Shown piece after piece: positions 51,989 through 60,693 of a DNA stretch of 64,000 nt. The stretch comes from RUG572 sp964386385 (lineage in GTDB: Bacteria; Verrucomicrobiota; Kiritimatiellia; RFP12; UBA1067): the NCBI GenBank assembly GCA_964386385.1, contig CAYLRN010000016.1, positions 1 through 64,000 on the forward strand. Direction: 5' to 3'. Positions within the stretch are counted from its first letter, which is position 1, and every line of letters begins with the position of its first letter. The notes under the pieces are model-generated. The model had not been told where the DNA came from. It did not search any database and was given only the letters and a program-made list of their open reading frames with translations. Position numbers and translations under genes: made by a program.

Positions 51989-53277
51989 CACTTCATCTCC
52001 ACGTTCGCGCCGAGCGATTCCAGGGCGGCGGTGAAGCCGGGGAACGATTCGTCGAGGATTTCCGCACCCTCGACGACTACCGGCGCGCGAAGTCCGCATA
52101 TCGCCATCGACATCGCAAGGCGGTGGTCGCCGCCGGCCCTGGCGACGCCGCCCGTCAGCGTTCCGCCCTCGATCGCAAAGCCGTCCTCGAACTCCTCCAC
52201 CTCCGCGCCGAGCGAACGGAGCTGCGCGACGATCGCGGCGATGCGGTCCGACTCCTTGTAGCGCAGTTCGACCGCGTCGCGCACGACCGTGCGGCCCTCG
52301 GCGAACGCGGCCGCTGCGGCTATCGCCGGGAATTCGTCAATGGAGCGCACGACGAGGTCGCCGCCGATTTCGACGGCGTGAAGCGGCGCGGATTCAAGGC
52401 AGAGGTCGGCGACCGGTTCGCCGCATTCGTCGCGCTCCGCAGAGCGGGAGACCTTCGCGCCCATTGCGGAAAGGACGTCGAGAATCCCCGTGCGCGTCTC
52501 GTTGACGCCGACGGCCGGGATGGCGATCCGGCTTCCGGGGACAATCGCGGCGGCGGCGAGGAGGAACGCGGCGGAGGAGACGTCGCCCGGAAGGACGCCG
52601 TCCAGCGGACGCAGCGGGCTCGAAAGCGGTCTGACGACGGACGCGAAGCCGTCCACCCGCAGGTCCGCGCCCATCGAGGAAAGCATCCTGACGGTGTGGT
52701 CGCGCACAGGCCCGGGCGCGGTGAAGCGGCTTTCGCCGTCCGCGCCGAGCGCCGCGATCTGAAGGCAGCTCAGGACCTGCGCGGAGGCGACGGGGAGGTC
52801 GTATGAAATCGCGCGCAGCGGCGAGGGCGAGAAGACGAGAGGCGCATTGCCCGACGCGGTCTCGACCTTCGCGCCCATCATGCGGAGCGGATCTGCAATC
52901 CGGCCCATCGGGCGGCGGCGAAGACCGTCGCTGCCGTCGAGCGTAGCCGACGAACCCGTGCCCGCGACTGCTCCCGCAAGGAGGCGGATCGTGGTTGCGG
53001 AGTTGCCGCAGAACGCGATTGCGCCGGCGTTCGGGAAAGCGCGGAAGCCGCGCCCGACAAGGCGCAGAACGCCGCCTTCAAGCGTCGACGGTACGCCGAG
53101 CGCTGCGAGGGCGCCACGCATTGCGCGGGTGACGCCGCTGTCTGGATAACGGCGGACGACCGATTCGCCCTCCGCCAAGGCCGCGAAAAGCGCGGCGCGA
53201 TGCGCCAGGGACTTGTCGCCTGGAACGACGACCGAGCCGGTCAGTGGATTTTTCGCAGGCGCAATCTTCAAGTCCAT
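51988..53277 (-). CDS. aroA: 3-phosphoshikimate 1-carboxyvinyltransferase (EPSP synthase)
   Basis: 429 residues. GSVVVPGDKSLAHRAALFAAL, FCGNSATTIRLLAG, DGSDGLRRRPMGRI, VLPGDVSSAAFLLAAA, LRYKESDRIAAI and GDHRLAMSMAI are the family landmarks. The motif N-S-A-T replaces the more usual N-S-G-T near the substrate site, a variant worth noting. It starts 10 nt after the Wzc-like gene and is coupled to polA. Confidence 0.95.
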   Translation of the reverse strand: MDLKIAPAKNPLTGSVVVPGDKSLAHRAALFAALAEGESVVRRYPDSGVTRAMRGALAALGVPSTLEGGVLRLVGRGFRAFPNAGAIAFCGNSATTIRLLAGAVAGTGSSATLDGSDGLRRRPMGRIADPLRMMGAKVETASGNAPLVFSPSPLRAISYDLPVASAQVLSCLQIAALGADGESRFTAPGPVRDHTVRMLSSMGADLRVDGFASVVRPLSSPLRPLDGVLPGDVSSAAFLLAAAAIVPGSRIAIPAVGVNETRTGILDVLSAMGAKVSRSAERDECGEPVADLCLESAPLHAVEIGGDLVVRSIDEFPAIAAAAAFAEGRTVVRDAVELRYKESDRIAAIVAQLRSLGAEVEEFEDGFAIEGGTLTGGVARAGGDHRLAMSMAICGLRAPVVVEGAEILDESFPGFTAALESLGANVEMK

Positions 53278-53287
53278 GGTTTGCCGC

Positions 53288-55777
53288 CTATTCTTCGTCG
53301 TACAACTCTGGATTGACGCGGATGCCGCGACGGCTTTCGCCGCCGTCCTTCGCCGGCGCGGGCGCGTCGCCCGGCCCGCCATCGGACGCGGCCTTGGGAG
53401 CGGCGTCCTTCGAAGCGCCGGATGCGGCCTTCGCCGCCGGCCTGTCGCCGCCCTCGACCGGCCCGTAGGGATGGTACGCCCCGCCGCTGTGGGCGCGATA
53501 GCCGCGATACCCGCCGTAGCCGCCATAACCGGCGCCGTACGCACCGTATCTTCCGGCCGCGTCGAACGCGCTGCCGGAGGAGCCGAGCTCGACGTCGTTC
53601 ACGACGATGCCGATGACGTTCGCGCCGGATTCCGACAGGCTGCGCACGGCGTGCTGGATCGGCTTGAAGTGCGTCCGGTCGGGGCAGCACATGACCATGA
53701 CGGAATCGACCATCGCCGCGAGCGTGACCACGTCGCCGACGATTCCGAACGGCGGCGAGTCGATGATTACGCGGTCGTAGTTCGCGCGCGCCCACTTGAA
53801 GAAGTCCGGAACGACGGAAGAACCCATGATAGAGGCGGGATTGACGTTGTCCGGCGGAAGGGACGCGATGACGTCCAGCCCTTCCATTCCGCTTGGCATG
53901 ACGAGATTCCTGAAGTCGCGCGACCGGTCCTTCGACGCGAGGCAGTGCGAGAAAGAATGCTCCTCGTCGAGCTTCAGGCCCCAGATGCGGGCCATGCGCG
54001 GACGGCGCAGGTCGAAGTCCACGAGCAGGGTGCGCTTTCCGGCCTGGGCGCTTGAAATCGCAAGCGAGCACGAGGTGATAGTCTTGCCCTCGCCCGGCTG
54101 CGTGGATATGAAGAGAAGCGCCTGCGAGAGCGGCTGGTAGCGCGGAGAGTCGAGAAGGTTGCGCAGGCCGGCCACCGCCTCCGCGAACTGCGAGTACTTG
54201 TTCTCGTGGACGAACTTAGCGATCTGCTCGCGGCGTTTCCGGCGGACGTGCGGAAGGACGACGAGCACCTTCAAGGCCAGGCGCGTCTCGATGTCCGAAA
54301 GCGACACCACCGTGTCCTCAAGGTGGTCGAGCACGAGGACGAACATGACGCCAAGGCCCAGGGAAAAGACGGCGCCGATGGAGAAGATGATGACGGGATT
54401 GGGCAGAACGGGGTCCTTCGGCACAGTCGCGGGACGCCCCACGCGGATGATCTCGTTGTTCTGCTCCGCCTGGATTCGCGCCGCGTTCTCCTTCTGCATG
54501 AGGTCGGCGAGAATCTTGCTGGAGACCTCTTTCTCCTGCTCGAGAAGCTTCAGCCCGGCGTCGGCGGAGACGATCTTCTGCGCTATCTTGTTCAGTTCCA
54601 CGCGCAGCCCCTCGTTCTTCTTCTTCAGCACGGCGAGCTGGTTGCGGTACGCCTTCAGGTTGCCGGTGGCGGTGGCGAGGGCGTGCTGCACGGCGCTTGC
54701 GAACATCTTCTTGATGCTCTCGTACTCGCTCTCCTTCATCTTCACGTCGGGGTGGCTCTTCGTGAACTTGGAAAGGAGGGCGTCAAGCTCCATCTTCGCC
54801 TTCTGCAGTTCCGCGTACGTGGTGGCGATCTCCATCGAACGCGGAACGGAAGAGGGAAGCGACGCGAAGTTCTCGGGTGCCTCCTGCGCGGCCTGGAGTA
54901 CCTTCTCCCATTCCGTGGAGGCCGTCACCTCGCCCTCCATCTGGAGGAGGTCGGTGGTCGTCTTCTGCAGAGACTGCACAAGCGTGTCGCGCTCGGCGTT
55001 GAGGTAGTCGACCTTGTTCTGCGTGCGGAACTCAAGAAGTTTCTTGGCAATCTCCTTGTCGAGGCGGATCTGCTTCTCGACCTGTCCGCGGATTTGCGAA
55101 ACGGCCTTGTCGCAGCGCAGCTTGTTCTCCTCGTCGGTGAACGACTCCACTGCCTCGGCATAGGAGTTCGCAAGGGAGGCGGCGAGTTCGGGCGACGTGG
55201 AGCGCACTGCGATCGTGATCAGGCGCGAATGGCGGATGAGGTCGAGCTCCGAATCCTCCAGCGTGGAGACGAGTTCCTTTTCCGTGATGGTCGAGGCCGG
55301 GTAGTTGGCGCGGTACTGCTGTATGATCTTCTTGACAATCGCCTCGGAACGCCAGTCGGACTGGCGGGTGTTGAAGATCTCCTCGTACGTGATGCCAAGG
55401 TCCGGAGCCGACATGTCGACAATCGACATGCTGGAGGCCTGCGGACGGCGGATGTCCATCGTGAACTCGCTCTTGGCCTCGTATATCGTCGGCGAGATGC
55501 GGTAGACGGCAAACGCCACCAGAAGGCCGATCAGGAGAAATACGAGGACGGAGATCCAGCGCTGGGAGATGACGCGCAGGACGCGGGAGAGCGTGACCGT
55601 GCCGACTAGCGAATCGGCGTCCGCCCCGGCCATCTCGCCGCTGTACGCACCGGAATAGTACGGCCCCTGTCCGCCATAGTACGCGGGCGCCTTGGCAGTC
55701 CCGTAGTACATCGGGGACTTCGCGCTCTTGCCATAGTAGAGGGGTTTCTGTCCGTATGTCGAATCAGATGAGGCCAT
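53288..55777 (-). CDS. wzc: Wzc-like polysaccharide co-polymerase / tyrosine autokinase
   Basis: 829 residues. Wzz domain with TM1 (~74-92) and TM2 (~462-483) flanking a long periplasmic coiled coil (~200-440). The cytoplasmic BY-kinase has Walker A (STQPGEGKT, ~558-566), Walker A' (LLVDFDLRRPR, ~584-594) and Walker B (VIIDSPPFG, ~670-678). A Tyr cluster follows (eight Tyr, ~744-771, GRYGAYGAGYGGYGGY). Unusually the N-terminal ~45 residues hold about ten Tyr (KPLYYGKSAKSPMYYG), on the same cytoplasmic side. It controls chain length and export of the polymer. Start at 55777 with GGAG upstream. Confidence 0.93.
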   Translation of the reverse strand: MASSDSTYGQKPLYYGKSAKSPMYYGTAKAPAYYGGQGPYYSGAYSGEMAGADADSLVGTVTLSRVLRVISQRWISVLVFLLIGLLVAFAVYRISPTIYEAKSEFTMDIRRPQASSMSIVDMSAPDLGITYEEIFNTRQSDWRSEAIVKKIIQQYRANYPASTITEKELVSTLEDSELDLIRHSRLITIAVRSTSPELAASLANSYAEAVESFTDEENKLRCDKAVSQIRGQVEKQIRLDKEIAKKLLEFRTQNKVDYLNAERDTLVQSLQKTTTDLLQMEGEVTASTEWEKVLQAAQEAPENFASLPSSVPRSMEIATTYAELQKAKMELDALLSKFTKSHPDVKMKESEYESIKKMFASAVQHALATATGNLKAYRNQLAVLKKKNEGLRVELNKIAQKIVSADAGLKLLEQEKEVSSKILADLMQKENAARIQAEQNNEIIRVGRPATVPKDPVLPNPVIIFSIGAVFSLGLGVMFVLVLDHLEDTVVSLSDIETRLALKVLVVLPHVRRKRREQIAKFVHENKYSQFAEAVAGLRNLLDSPRYQPLSQALLFISTQPGEGKTITSCSLAISSAQAGKRTLLVDFDLRRPRMARIWGLKLDEEHSFSHCLASKDRSRDFRNLVMPSGMEGLDVIASLPPDNVNPASIMGSSVVPDFFKWARANYDRVIIDSPPFGIVGDVVTLAAMVDSVMVMCCPDRTHFKPIQHAVRSLSESGANVIGIVVNDVELGSSGSAFDAAGRYGAYGAGYGGYGGYRGYRAHSGGAYHPYGPVEGGDRPAAKAASGASKDAAPKAASDGGPGDAPAPAKDGGESRRGIRVNPELYDEE

Positions 55778-55806
55778 ATTGACTTTCTCCAAACCAAAAC
55801 CGGCAA

Positions 55807-57243
55807 TCAGCCTTGACGCGATTCTCCGCTCCGCTTCCTGCGCCTCGGAAACGACGAGGCGGCGAGGGAGAACGCCGACGCGACGGCGATGAAAAGCGTC
55901 TCCATCGAAAAATCGGGCAGCCACGCGGCCTCGACGAAGACGAGGACGAGCGCGGGCAGGACACACCACACGACCGGGACCACCGCGAACGGGAAGAGGT
56001 CCGCGTCGTCGTCGTGCGCAAGGCGCGCATACGCCTCGACAAGACGGGCGGCATACGCCCAGACAAGCAGCCCGAGAACGGAGACGACCAGCAGGGCTCC
56101 GACGATGCCGCGCTCCGCAAGAAGCGTCCAGTACGAGTTCGGCGCAAATGCGGGACGTTGCGGAATGACCGTCCAGTCCGCCGCATCGGCGAGGAACGGG
56201 ACGTGGAGGCCGAACGCGCCAAGCCCCACGCCGCTCCACGGATGCTCCATCCACATTTCCCTGGCAATGCGCGAGAGCGCCTCGGACGACTGCACCGCAG
56301 CCTCCGTGAACGCGCGGACCGGGTCGAGCCCCAGCGACTTCGCCTCCTTGACGGCGTCCGGCGCGAACGTCATCAGGACGAAGAACGGAACGGCGAAGCC
56401 CAGGGCCATGAAGGTGAAACTGCGCACGACCGAACCCGACGTGCCCGCCCGGCCGAGGTAGAAGAGAGACCAGAAGACTGCCGCCATGACCGCCACGCCC
56501 CACGCGATCGCGACGTAGGGCGGCGCGAAGAAGACAAGTCCAAGCGCGTTCCCGGCGACTGCCAGGACGAACGGAAGACGCGCGGCGTTCCAGCGCCGGG
56601 CCTCCGCCGCAATCCCCGACGCGACGCCGACGACGAGCCATATCCCGAAAACCGTCCCGGCGTGCGGCCCCGCGTCGAACCCCGCGACAGCGCGGGCGAC
56701 CGTCGGAACGTCGCCGAGGCAGAGGAGAACCGCCATCGCGATTCCGCCGGCGCCCGTAAAAAGCGCGGCCGTGAGGCCAAAGGAAATGCGCGAGCCAAGC
56801 CCCATGCCGTGGCGGACGCCCATGAGAAGGACGAGCGCGGCGACGATCAGCGCGAACGGCAGGAACGCCTTCCCCGGCACGGAGGACGGCAGGGTCGGAA
56901 AGGACGGTTCGGAGACAAGCCAGGCGTTCTGCTGCGCGTCATAGGAGAGCGCGACGTCCGCGTTGAAGCAGCGGACTGCCGCCAGAACGACAAGGAAAAG
57001 GAGAAGGTAGAAAAGCGGGTCGCGCACCATGCGGGAGCGGACGCGGACGCGCGCGAGCATGAGATGCTCTCCCGGCAGCAGCGACGGCTCCATGAAGAGC
57101 CACGTCGCCGCAAAGGCGCTCAGCCACAGCGTCGTGGTGGCCAAGGCGTCAGCCGAAAGAAACGGGGCCAAGGCAAACGGAAGGGCCGCCAGCATTGCAA
57201 GATGCGTGGACAGCCCATACTTGGCGATGAACTTCTGAATCAT
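55807..57243 (-). CDS. O-antigen polymerase/ligase-like membrane protein (Wzy type)
   Basis: 478 residues, about a dozen hydrophobic segments. The loop EHPWSGVGLGAFGLHVPF matches the periplasmic H-P-x-x-G-x-G motif of the Wzy/WaaL family. It would polymerise repeat units or ligate polysaccharide. It lies between an outer-membrane barrel gene and the Wzc-like gene. No flippase or glycosyltransferase is encoded here, so those must be elsewhere. Confidence 0.82.
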   Translation of the reverse strand: MIQKFIAKYGLSTHLAMLAALPFALAPFLSADALATTTLWLSAFAATWLFMEPSLLPGEHLMLARVRVRSRMVRDPLFYLLLFLVVLAAVRCFNADVALSYDAQQNAWLVSEPSFPTLPSSVPGKAFLPFALIVAALVLLMGVRHGMGLGSRISFGLTAALFTGAGGIAMAVLLCLGDVPTVARAVAGFDAGPHAGTVFGIWLVVGVASGIAAEARRWNAARLPFVLAVAGNALGLVFFAPPYVAIAWGVAVMAAVFWSLFYLGRAGTSGSVVRSFTFMALGFAVPFFVLMTFAPDAVKEAKSLGLDPVRAFTEAAVQSSEALSRIAREMWMEHPWSGVGLGAFGLHVPFLADAADWTVIPQRPAFAPNSYWTLLAERGIVGALLVVSVLGLLVWAYAARLVEAYARLAHDDDADLFPFAVVPVVWCVLPALVLVFVEAAWLPDFSMETLFIAVASAFSLAASSFPRRRKRSGESRQG

Positions 57244-57277
57244 TCAGACAGCACCGTGTCCGTCGCGAAGACGCGGA

Positions 57278-58537
57278 TCAGTAGTGGAAGCGGACGCCGA
57301 CGGTGCCGCGGAAGCGGTCGTAGTCGTACTGCTCGTACTCATCGCACCAGTCCTCTTCCCACGTGATGTTCGCGAAGACCGTCATCCAGCGGTTGAGCGT
57401 GTAGTCGGCGCCGACGCGGACGGAAAGCAGGTCTTCGTCGTAGTCGTTGGTACTCCCAAGGTAGGCGTCGTTGTAGGCGGTGTCCTCATGACGCCAGGCT
57501 ACGTCGGCGTGGAGGCGCATCCTGTCGCCAAGGGTCAGATACGAAAGGCCGCCGGACATGGAGTAGACCTTGAGGGCCTGGCCGCGGGTGCGCTCGGAAG
57601 GCTGGTAGTAGCTCGATCCGAGGACGGAGAACTGCCACTGGCGGGTGATGCGCCAGTTGCCGGAAAGCGAATATGTCCAGCCGGAGTCCGCATTGCTACG
57701 CCCGCCGTAGTCGAGCCAGGAGGCGCCGATGAGGGCGCGGTAGGTTATGCGCTCGGTGGCGTAGGTGCCGACGCCGGCCTGGATCGTCCAGACCTCGCTG
57801 TCGTTGTCGTAGTGGTACTTGCCGTACGCCTGCTTCTGCTTGTAGTTGCCGTATCCGCCGGAAATCAGCAGGTCGGTCCACTTCGACGCGGCGTAGCCGG
57901 CCTCAAGCCCGGCGGCCCACTGCGACCAGCCGTAGAGCGGTGCGTACTTGCCGGTGTCGTTCTTGTAGTCCAGCCAGTCGTACTGACCGGTCACCTCGGC
58001 GTGGAGGCGGTCCGTGAAACGGCGCTGCAGGACGCCGGACACGTCAAGGCGCTGGCGGTCGCGCCAGATGCCGCGTCCGTCGCCGGAGGTCAGGTCGTCG
58101 GACTGGTTGATGTAGGCGTAACGTTCGGCGAGCATGAGGCTCCAGCCCTTCTGGCCGGGCTTGTCCGATGTCGTCCACTTGTAGGTCAGCCCCTCGCCGT
58201 AGCTGTTCTCGCCCATCTCGGACGAATAGTCGCAGTAGGCGTTGTAGCGGTACCAGAGGTTTCCGGCGAGCTCCCACTTCTCGCCCTTCCAGGTGAAGTC
58301 GGCGCCGGGGTTGACCATGAAGATGCTGTCGGAGGCCGACTTGTGAGTCGTGTCGATGTTCGAATCGTACGTGTACGAGAGCGCGACGAACGGCTTGACC
58401 GTCAGGTGGTTGTTGAAGAAGCGGAAGCCCTGCGGCTTGTCCTTCTCCGTTCCGTTCCCGCGCTTGTCCAGTTCGGCCAGGGCGGGGATGGCGGCCGCGG
58501 CCGCAAGCGCCAGAATGCCAGTTGTCTTGAGATTCAT
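57278..58537 (-). CDS. Outer-membrane beta-barrel protein of the exopolysaccharide operon
   Basis: 419 residues with a signal peptide (TGILALAAAAAIPALA). The body is alternating beta-strands rich in Tyr and Trp (YTYDSNIDTTHKS, WELAGNLWYRYNAYCDYSS) and ends in GTVGVRFHY, a typical aromatic barrel end. Barrels of this kind accompany Wza-type exporters and may form a polysaccharide pore. Good AGGA upstream of the ATG at 58537. Confidence 0.85.
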   Translation of the reverse strand: MNLKTTGILALAAAAAIPALAELDKRGNGTEKDKPQGFRFFNNHLTVKPFVALSYTYDSNIDTTHKSASDSIFMVNPGADFTWKGEKWELAGNLWYRYNAYCDYSSEMGENSYGEGLTYKWTTSDKPGQKGWSLMLAERYAYINQSDDLTSGDGRGIWRDRQRLDVSGVLQRRFTDRLHAEVTGQYDWLDYKNDTGKYAPLYGWSQWAAGLEAGYAASKWTDLLISGGYGNYKQKQAYGKYHYDNDSEVWTIQAGVGTYATERITYRALIGASWLDYGGRSNADSGWTYSLSGNWRITRQWQFSVLGSSYYQPSERTRGQALKVYSMSGGLSYLTLGDRMRLHADVAWRHEDTAYNDAYLGSTNDYDEDLLSVRVGADYTLNRWMTVFANITWEEDWCDEYEQYDYDRFRGTVGVRFHY

Positions 58538-58573
58538 TTTCCTGTCCTCTCAATCTGTGAATGCGCCGACGGC

Positions 58574-59566
58574 TCAGTAGCCCTGCCCGCCGTAGGGGCC
58601 GGGGTGGAATCCGCCGCCCTCGCCGTCAGTCCCCGGCCTGTCGCCGCGACCGTGGGTGTAGTAGGGGTTCTCGTCGTCCTTGTTCTGCACGGCCGCGCGC
58701 GGGACACGGTTGAGCCCGATGCCGGGCGCGTCGTTGTTCGGGGCGATTCCCGCGATGGAGGCGGAGAAAGCGCCGCCGGCGAGACGGGAGGCCGGAACGG
58801 GGATGTCGGACGATTCCGCCGCCAGGTCGGCGAGAAGCGCGTCGGAGATCTGCGGGCCGCCGACGAGCTGGGTGACGATTGCGTGGTCGGGTTCTTCGCC
58901 TGCCTGCGCCATGCCGAGCATCGGATCGTACGTCTGCTCCTGCCCTTCGCCGAGGGCGGGGCGGATCCACTCGTCAATGGCCTTCGCGCGGGCGGAATCG
59001 CCAGGAAGGAGCGCGACGAGCGTGGAGCGCAGGTCGGCGGGCGAGCCTTCGGAGGCGCGGAGGAAGGAGAGGATGGCGAACGTCGTGCGGACGTCCGCGT
59101 TCTCGCCCTTGCGGCAGCGGTCCGCAACCGCGGCAATCGTCTTCCTGGAAATCTCCACAAACTGCGCATCGCCCATCGACTTGCGGTTCAGACCCTTGGA
59201 AAGGCGCTCGTTTATCTCGGTCAGGTATTCCGGCGGGACGGTCGCGAAGACCTCCGCGAGAACCGCGTTCTTGTTTGCCTTGGAGGCGGCCGCGATCGCC
59301 GCGAGATTCGCATCGGTCGAGGCCGCCGCGCGCGCCTCCTCCGAACCCGGCATCTTCGCGATCGCCGCGTTCACCGCGGAGACGAACGCCACCTGATCCG
59401 CGTCCGAAAGCCTCTTCATCGTGTCAGCGAGGACGGATGCGTCGCGCGCGCTTTCGCCGATCTTGGCCTGCCATTCAGACCTCGGCATGTCCGCCGCGAC
59501 AGTTGCGAACGGCAGCAGACACGCCGCCAGCGCAAACACAATCACGGATCTTTCAAGGCTCTTCAT
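58574..59566 (-). CDS. Secreted protein of unknown function in the exopolysaccharide operon
   Basis: 330 residues with a signal peptide (SVIVFALAACLLPFATVAA). Residues ~25-200 are mostly helical and Ala-rich (LADTMKRLSDADQVAFVSAVNAAIAKMP), the C-terminal ~60 are Gly/Pro/Asp-rich and disordered. It lies between the Wza-like and barrel genes, so it may form part of the export complex. No family recognised. The start at 59566 (third codon) gives the better signal peptide; 59572 is possible. Confidence 0.72.
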   Translation of the reverse strand: MKSLERSVIVFALAACLLPFATVAADMPRSEWQAKIGESARDASVLADTMKRLSDADQVAFVSAVNAAIAKMPGSEEARAAASTDANLAAIAAASKANKNAVLAEVFATVPPEYLTEINERLSKGLNRKSMGDAQFVEISRKTIAAVADRCRKGENADVRTTFAILSFLRASEGSPADLRSTLVALLPGDSARAKAIDEWIRPALGEGQEQTYDPMLGMAQAGEEPDHAIVTQLVGGPQISDALLADLAAESSDIPVPASRLAGGAFSASIAGIAPNNDAPGIGLNRVPRAAVQNKDDENPYYTHGRGDRPGTDGEGGGFHPGPYGGQGY

Positions 59567-59591
59567 AAGCAACCTCCAGTTTTCCTTCCGT

Positions 59592-60290
59592 TCAATACCA
59601 CGACATCGGCACCCAGATCACGTCGCCCGCCCTGAGGGGCATGTCCTTCTCCGAGTGTCCTTCTTCTCCGATTTCAACCAAATCGACCACGGTCTTCGTC
59701 TTGCGCCCCTTCTCGTCGCACCGCGTCACCCTGACGCGCCGCTTGTCGGCAATGGAGGTGACGCCGCCGGCAAGCTGCAGAGCCCGCGTGACGTTCAAGT
59801 CCCGCGTGGACGGAACGTCCACGGGGCCGGGGCGCAGCACTTCGCCCAGGACGGTGACCGTGCCCCATGGGGAGACCATGTTCTGCCCCGGCTGGTAGAT
59901 GTACATCGCCGAGCAGGACGGCTCCCTGAAATACTCCTTGTACGCCTCCTCGATCTTCTTCTGCAACTCCACGAGCGTGAGGCCGTTGCACTCGATGCGC
60001 CCGACGAGCTCCATCGATATGCACCCCTCAGGATCGACCATGTACTGCTTCATCTCGCGTCCGGGCTGGCCCATGGCGGTGACGACAATCGACAGCGCGA
60101 CCCCGGGGCGGATCTTCGGCTCGCCGAAATACGTCGCGGAGACGGCCGGCTCGGCCTCCTGCGCGTCCTTCCGGCCGTCGCCCTCGAGGCGATTCATGAA
60201 GTCCTGGACGCTCTGGCATCCGCATGAAAAGAGGAGCAAGACCGCGACGGCGGTCTTCATTGCAAGGCTATGTATCAGTTTCGATGGCAT
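59592..60290 (-). CDS. wza: Wza-like polysaccharide export lipoprotein
   Basis: 232 residues. Lipobox at LLLFSCGC; PES domain (YFGEPKIRPGVALSIVVTAMG, YMVDPEGCISMELVGRIECNGLTLVELQKKIEEAY) and a SLBB-like domain (VTVLGEVLRPGPVDVPSTRDLNVTRALQLAGGVT). It should form the outer-membrane exit channel. It is short compared with full Wza (~380 residues), with one SLBB domain, similar to BexD/GumB-like forms. Starts at 60290 and 60260 are both possible. Confidence 0.88.
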   Translation of the reverse strand: MPSKLIHSLAMKTAVAVLLLFSCGCQSVQDFMNRLEGDGRKDAQEAEPAVSATYFGEPKIRPGVALSIVVTAMGQPGREMKQYMVDPEGCISMELVGRIECNGLTLVELQKKIEEAYKEYFREPSCSAMYIYQPGQNMVSPWGTVTVLGEVLRPGPVDVPSTRDLNVTRALQLAGGVTSIADKRRVRVTRCDEKGRKTKTVVDLVEIGEEGHSEKDMPLRAGDVIWVPMSWY

Positions 60291-60335
60291 TTTCTTTCAC
60301 GACGGCATCAGGACATAGTGAGCCGTATGGCGGAA

Positions 60336-60344
60336 ATGATACCA
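60336..60344 (-). promoter_or_regulatory. Extended -10 promoter TGGTATCAT for the exopolysaccharide operon
   Basis: On the minus strand TGGTATCAT lies at 60344-60336, about 45 nt upstream of the export lipoprotein start. Confidence 0.5.
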
Positions 60345-60693
60345 TTCCCGACGGGAGTATGCAAGAGGAAAACGAATGTGGGCGACATACGCAGTTCGCC
60401 ATGGAGCCGGACACTTCTGCGGATGCCAGGTGGCCAAGCTGCGGCGTTCACCAGCAGGGCGCGACGTCCCGGCGCACCGTTTCGGGAGGGACGCGCTCCC
60501 GCGTGACACAAAGCCCCCATTGCGACATCGGACACGCAGGAGCGCGTCCCTCCCACGCCGTTTCGTCCGCGCCGCAATCTCGCATATGCGACCACCCGCG
60601 GACTTGTATAAATCCGCAGGTGGCGTTCGCAGGGCGGCCAACGGCACGCAGACGTCCGCCCGCCCCCCCTCCCCTTACGCGGGAGCAGACGAA
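60345..60693. repeat. Intergenic region with two inverted repeats
   Basis: About 350 bp with no gene. It has a perfect 16-bp inverted repeat (60484-60499 and 60539-60554, GGGAGGGACGCGCTCC) with a 39-nt loop, a partial palindromic-family core at ~60456, and a hairpin at 60592-60623 (CCACCCGCGGA / TCCGCAGGTGG) that resembles the one at 63597-63627. Confidence 0.75.
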
